From [Phormidium] sp. LEGE 05292 (GTDB lineage: Bacteria; Cyanobacteriota; Cyanobacteriia; Cyanobacteriales; Aerosakkonemataceae), in NCBI RefSeq assembly GCF_015207735.1, contig NZ_JADEWG010000038.1:1-52949 (forward strand): a stretch of DNA of 52,949 bases. The letters run 5' to 3'. A model generated the notes under the pieces. That model was not told the DNA's origin. It searched no databases and saw nothing but the letters and a program-made list of their open reading frames with translations. The position numbers and the translations under genes are program-made. How positions within the stretch are numbered: position 1 is the stretch's first letter; every line of letters begins with the position of its first letter. This document shows, piece by piece, positions 52,863 to 52,949 of the stretch.

Positions 52863-52949
52863 CCAGAACAATAAAGCTCTTAATTCAAAATTGCGGAAAT
52901 TCCTAAAGCCAAATCCACAACGTTTGAGTAATTTCAATTTATTATTAAT
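52836..52949 (-). CDS. ISL3-family transposase, last 37 codons
   Basis: The frame ends LKLLKRCGFGFRNFRNFELR then ALLFWHFPNNLAQ and stop at 52836. The K(R)xxGFxNFxxFxxR pattern is the signature C-terminus of ISL3 transposases. The rest lies outside the window. Confidence 0.85.
   Translation of the reverse strand: MNNKLKLLKRCGFGFRNFRNFELRALLFWHFPNNLAQ

Larger units (their letters stand above)
52823..52949 (-). mobile_element. ISL3-family insertion sequence, 3' end only (runs off the right edge)
   Basis: The outer end is at 52823. The transposase enters from beyond the window and ends inside the terminal repeat. Together with the left edge this gives the 5' and 3' ends of an ISL3 element in the same orientation. 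If the molecule is circular they could be one IS across the join; otherwise they are two copies flanking the region. Confidence 0.8.

Noticed and set aside
1-52949. Composite transposon bounded by two ISL3 copies
   Set aside because: The flanking 8-bp sequences do not match and only fragments of the IS are visible; contig ends at a multicopy IS explain the pattern equally well.
1-52949. tRNA or rRNA genes
   Set aside because: I looked for T-loop-like and rRNA-conserved text by eye and found none; a tRNAscan/Infernal run would be decisive.

Overview
The window looks like an accessory region of a filamentous cyanobacterium. The HIP1 octamer GCGATCGC is scattered through most genes, the coding style is AT-leaning, and the neighbours (type III glutamine synthetase-like protein, cobalt-type nitrile hydratase, LRR and pentapeptide proteins, SNF2/SWIM pair) are common in Oscillatoriales-like genomes. 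That placement is inference. No rRNA, tRNA, CRISPR array, replication origin or partition gene was seen, so chromosome versus plasmid cannot be decided.

Both edges lie inside an ISL3-family insertion sequence. At the left edge the transposase gene starts and runs off the window; at the right edge the end of an ISL3 transposase runs in. Each edge carries the same 40-bp terminal repeat, in inverted orientation. The genes just inside are cut by these ends: a DNA methyltransferase lacks its start and a pentapeptide protein takes its last codons from the IS.

Layout: (1) 0.1-4.8 kb, truncated DNA methyltransferase, then a compact operon of two RlaP-type nucleotidyltransferases around a Thg1-like 3'-5' RNA polymerase, a probable RNA end-repair operon. 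(2) 4.9-8.3 kb, leftward operon desaturase - MetX-like alpha/beta hydrolase - type III GS. (3) 8.4-12.7 kb, a chimeric pseudogene (phosphotransferase tail plus RlaP tail), a HEAT protein and a cobalt-type nitrile hydratase operon with its metallochaperone. (4) 12.8-18 kb, RsgA, SNF2 helicase, SWIM protein. (5) 18-22.4 kb, a mobile-element pile-up: a DegT aminotransferase fragment, an IS1634-like IS with 44-bp ends, a truncated Tn7-like TnsA-TnsB fusion, and behind it four 19-bp repeats that look like the TnsB-binding end of that transposon, inserted in a flavin monooxygenase pseudogene. (6) 22.4-44.4 kb, detoxification and resistance-like genes (GNATs, MAPEG, GST, DMT exporters, azoreductases, SDRs, class D beta-lactamase, aminoglycoside nucleotidyltransferase-like proteins) with local regulators (LuxR, Lrp, MarR, ArsR, AraC). 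(7) 44.4-52.9 kb, an inverted second copy of the RlaP operon whose Thg1 gene has been cut out, a hypothetical gene, an LRR-DUF6745-TPR protein, and a divergent MoxR ATPase plus DUF2201 metallopeptidase/VWA pair.

Two themes stand out. First, RlaP genes occur as a complete operon, a near-copy without Thg1 and a remnant; their promoters and those of the LRR and MoxR genes share a TACTACA element, suggesting co-control. Second, at least five genes keep both ends but have lost the middle (Thg1 copy 2, flavin monooxygenase, LuxR regulator, DUF1772 protein, an SDR), a deletion pattern unlike simple point-mutation decay.
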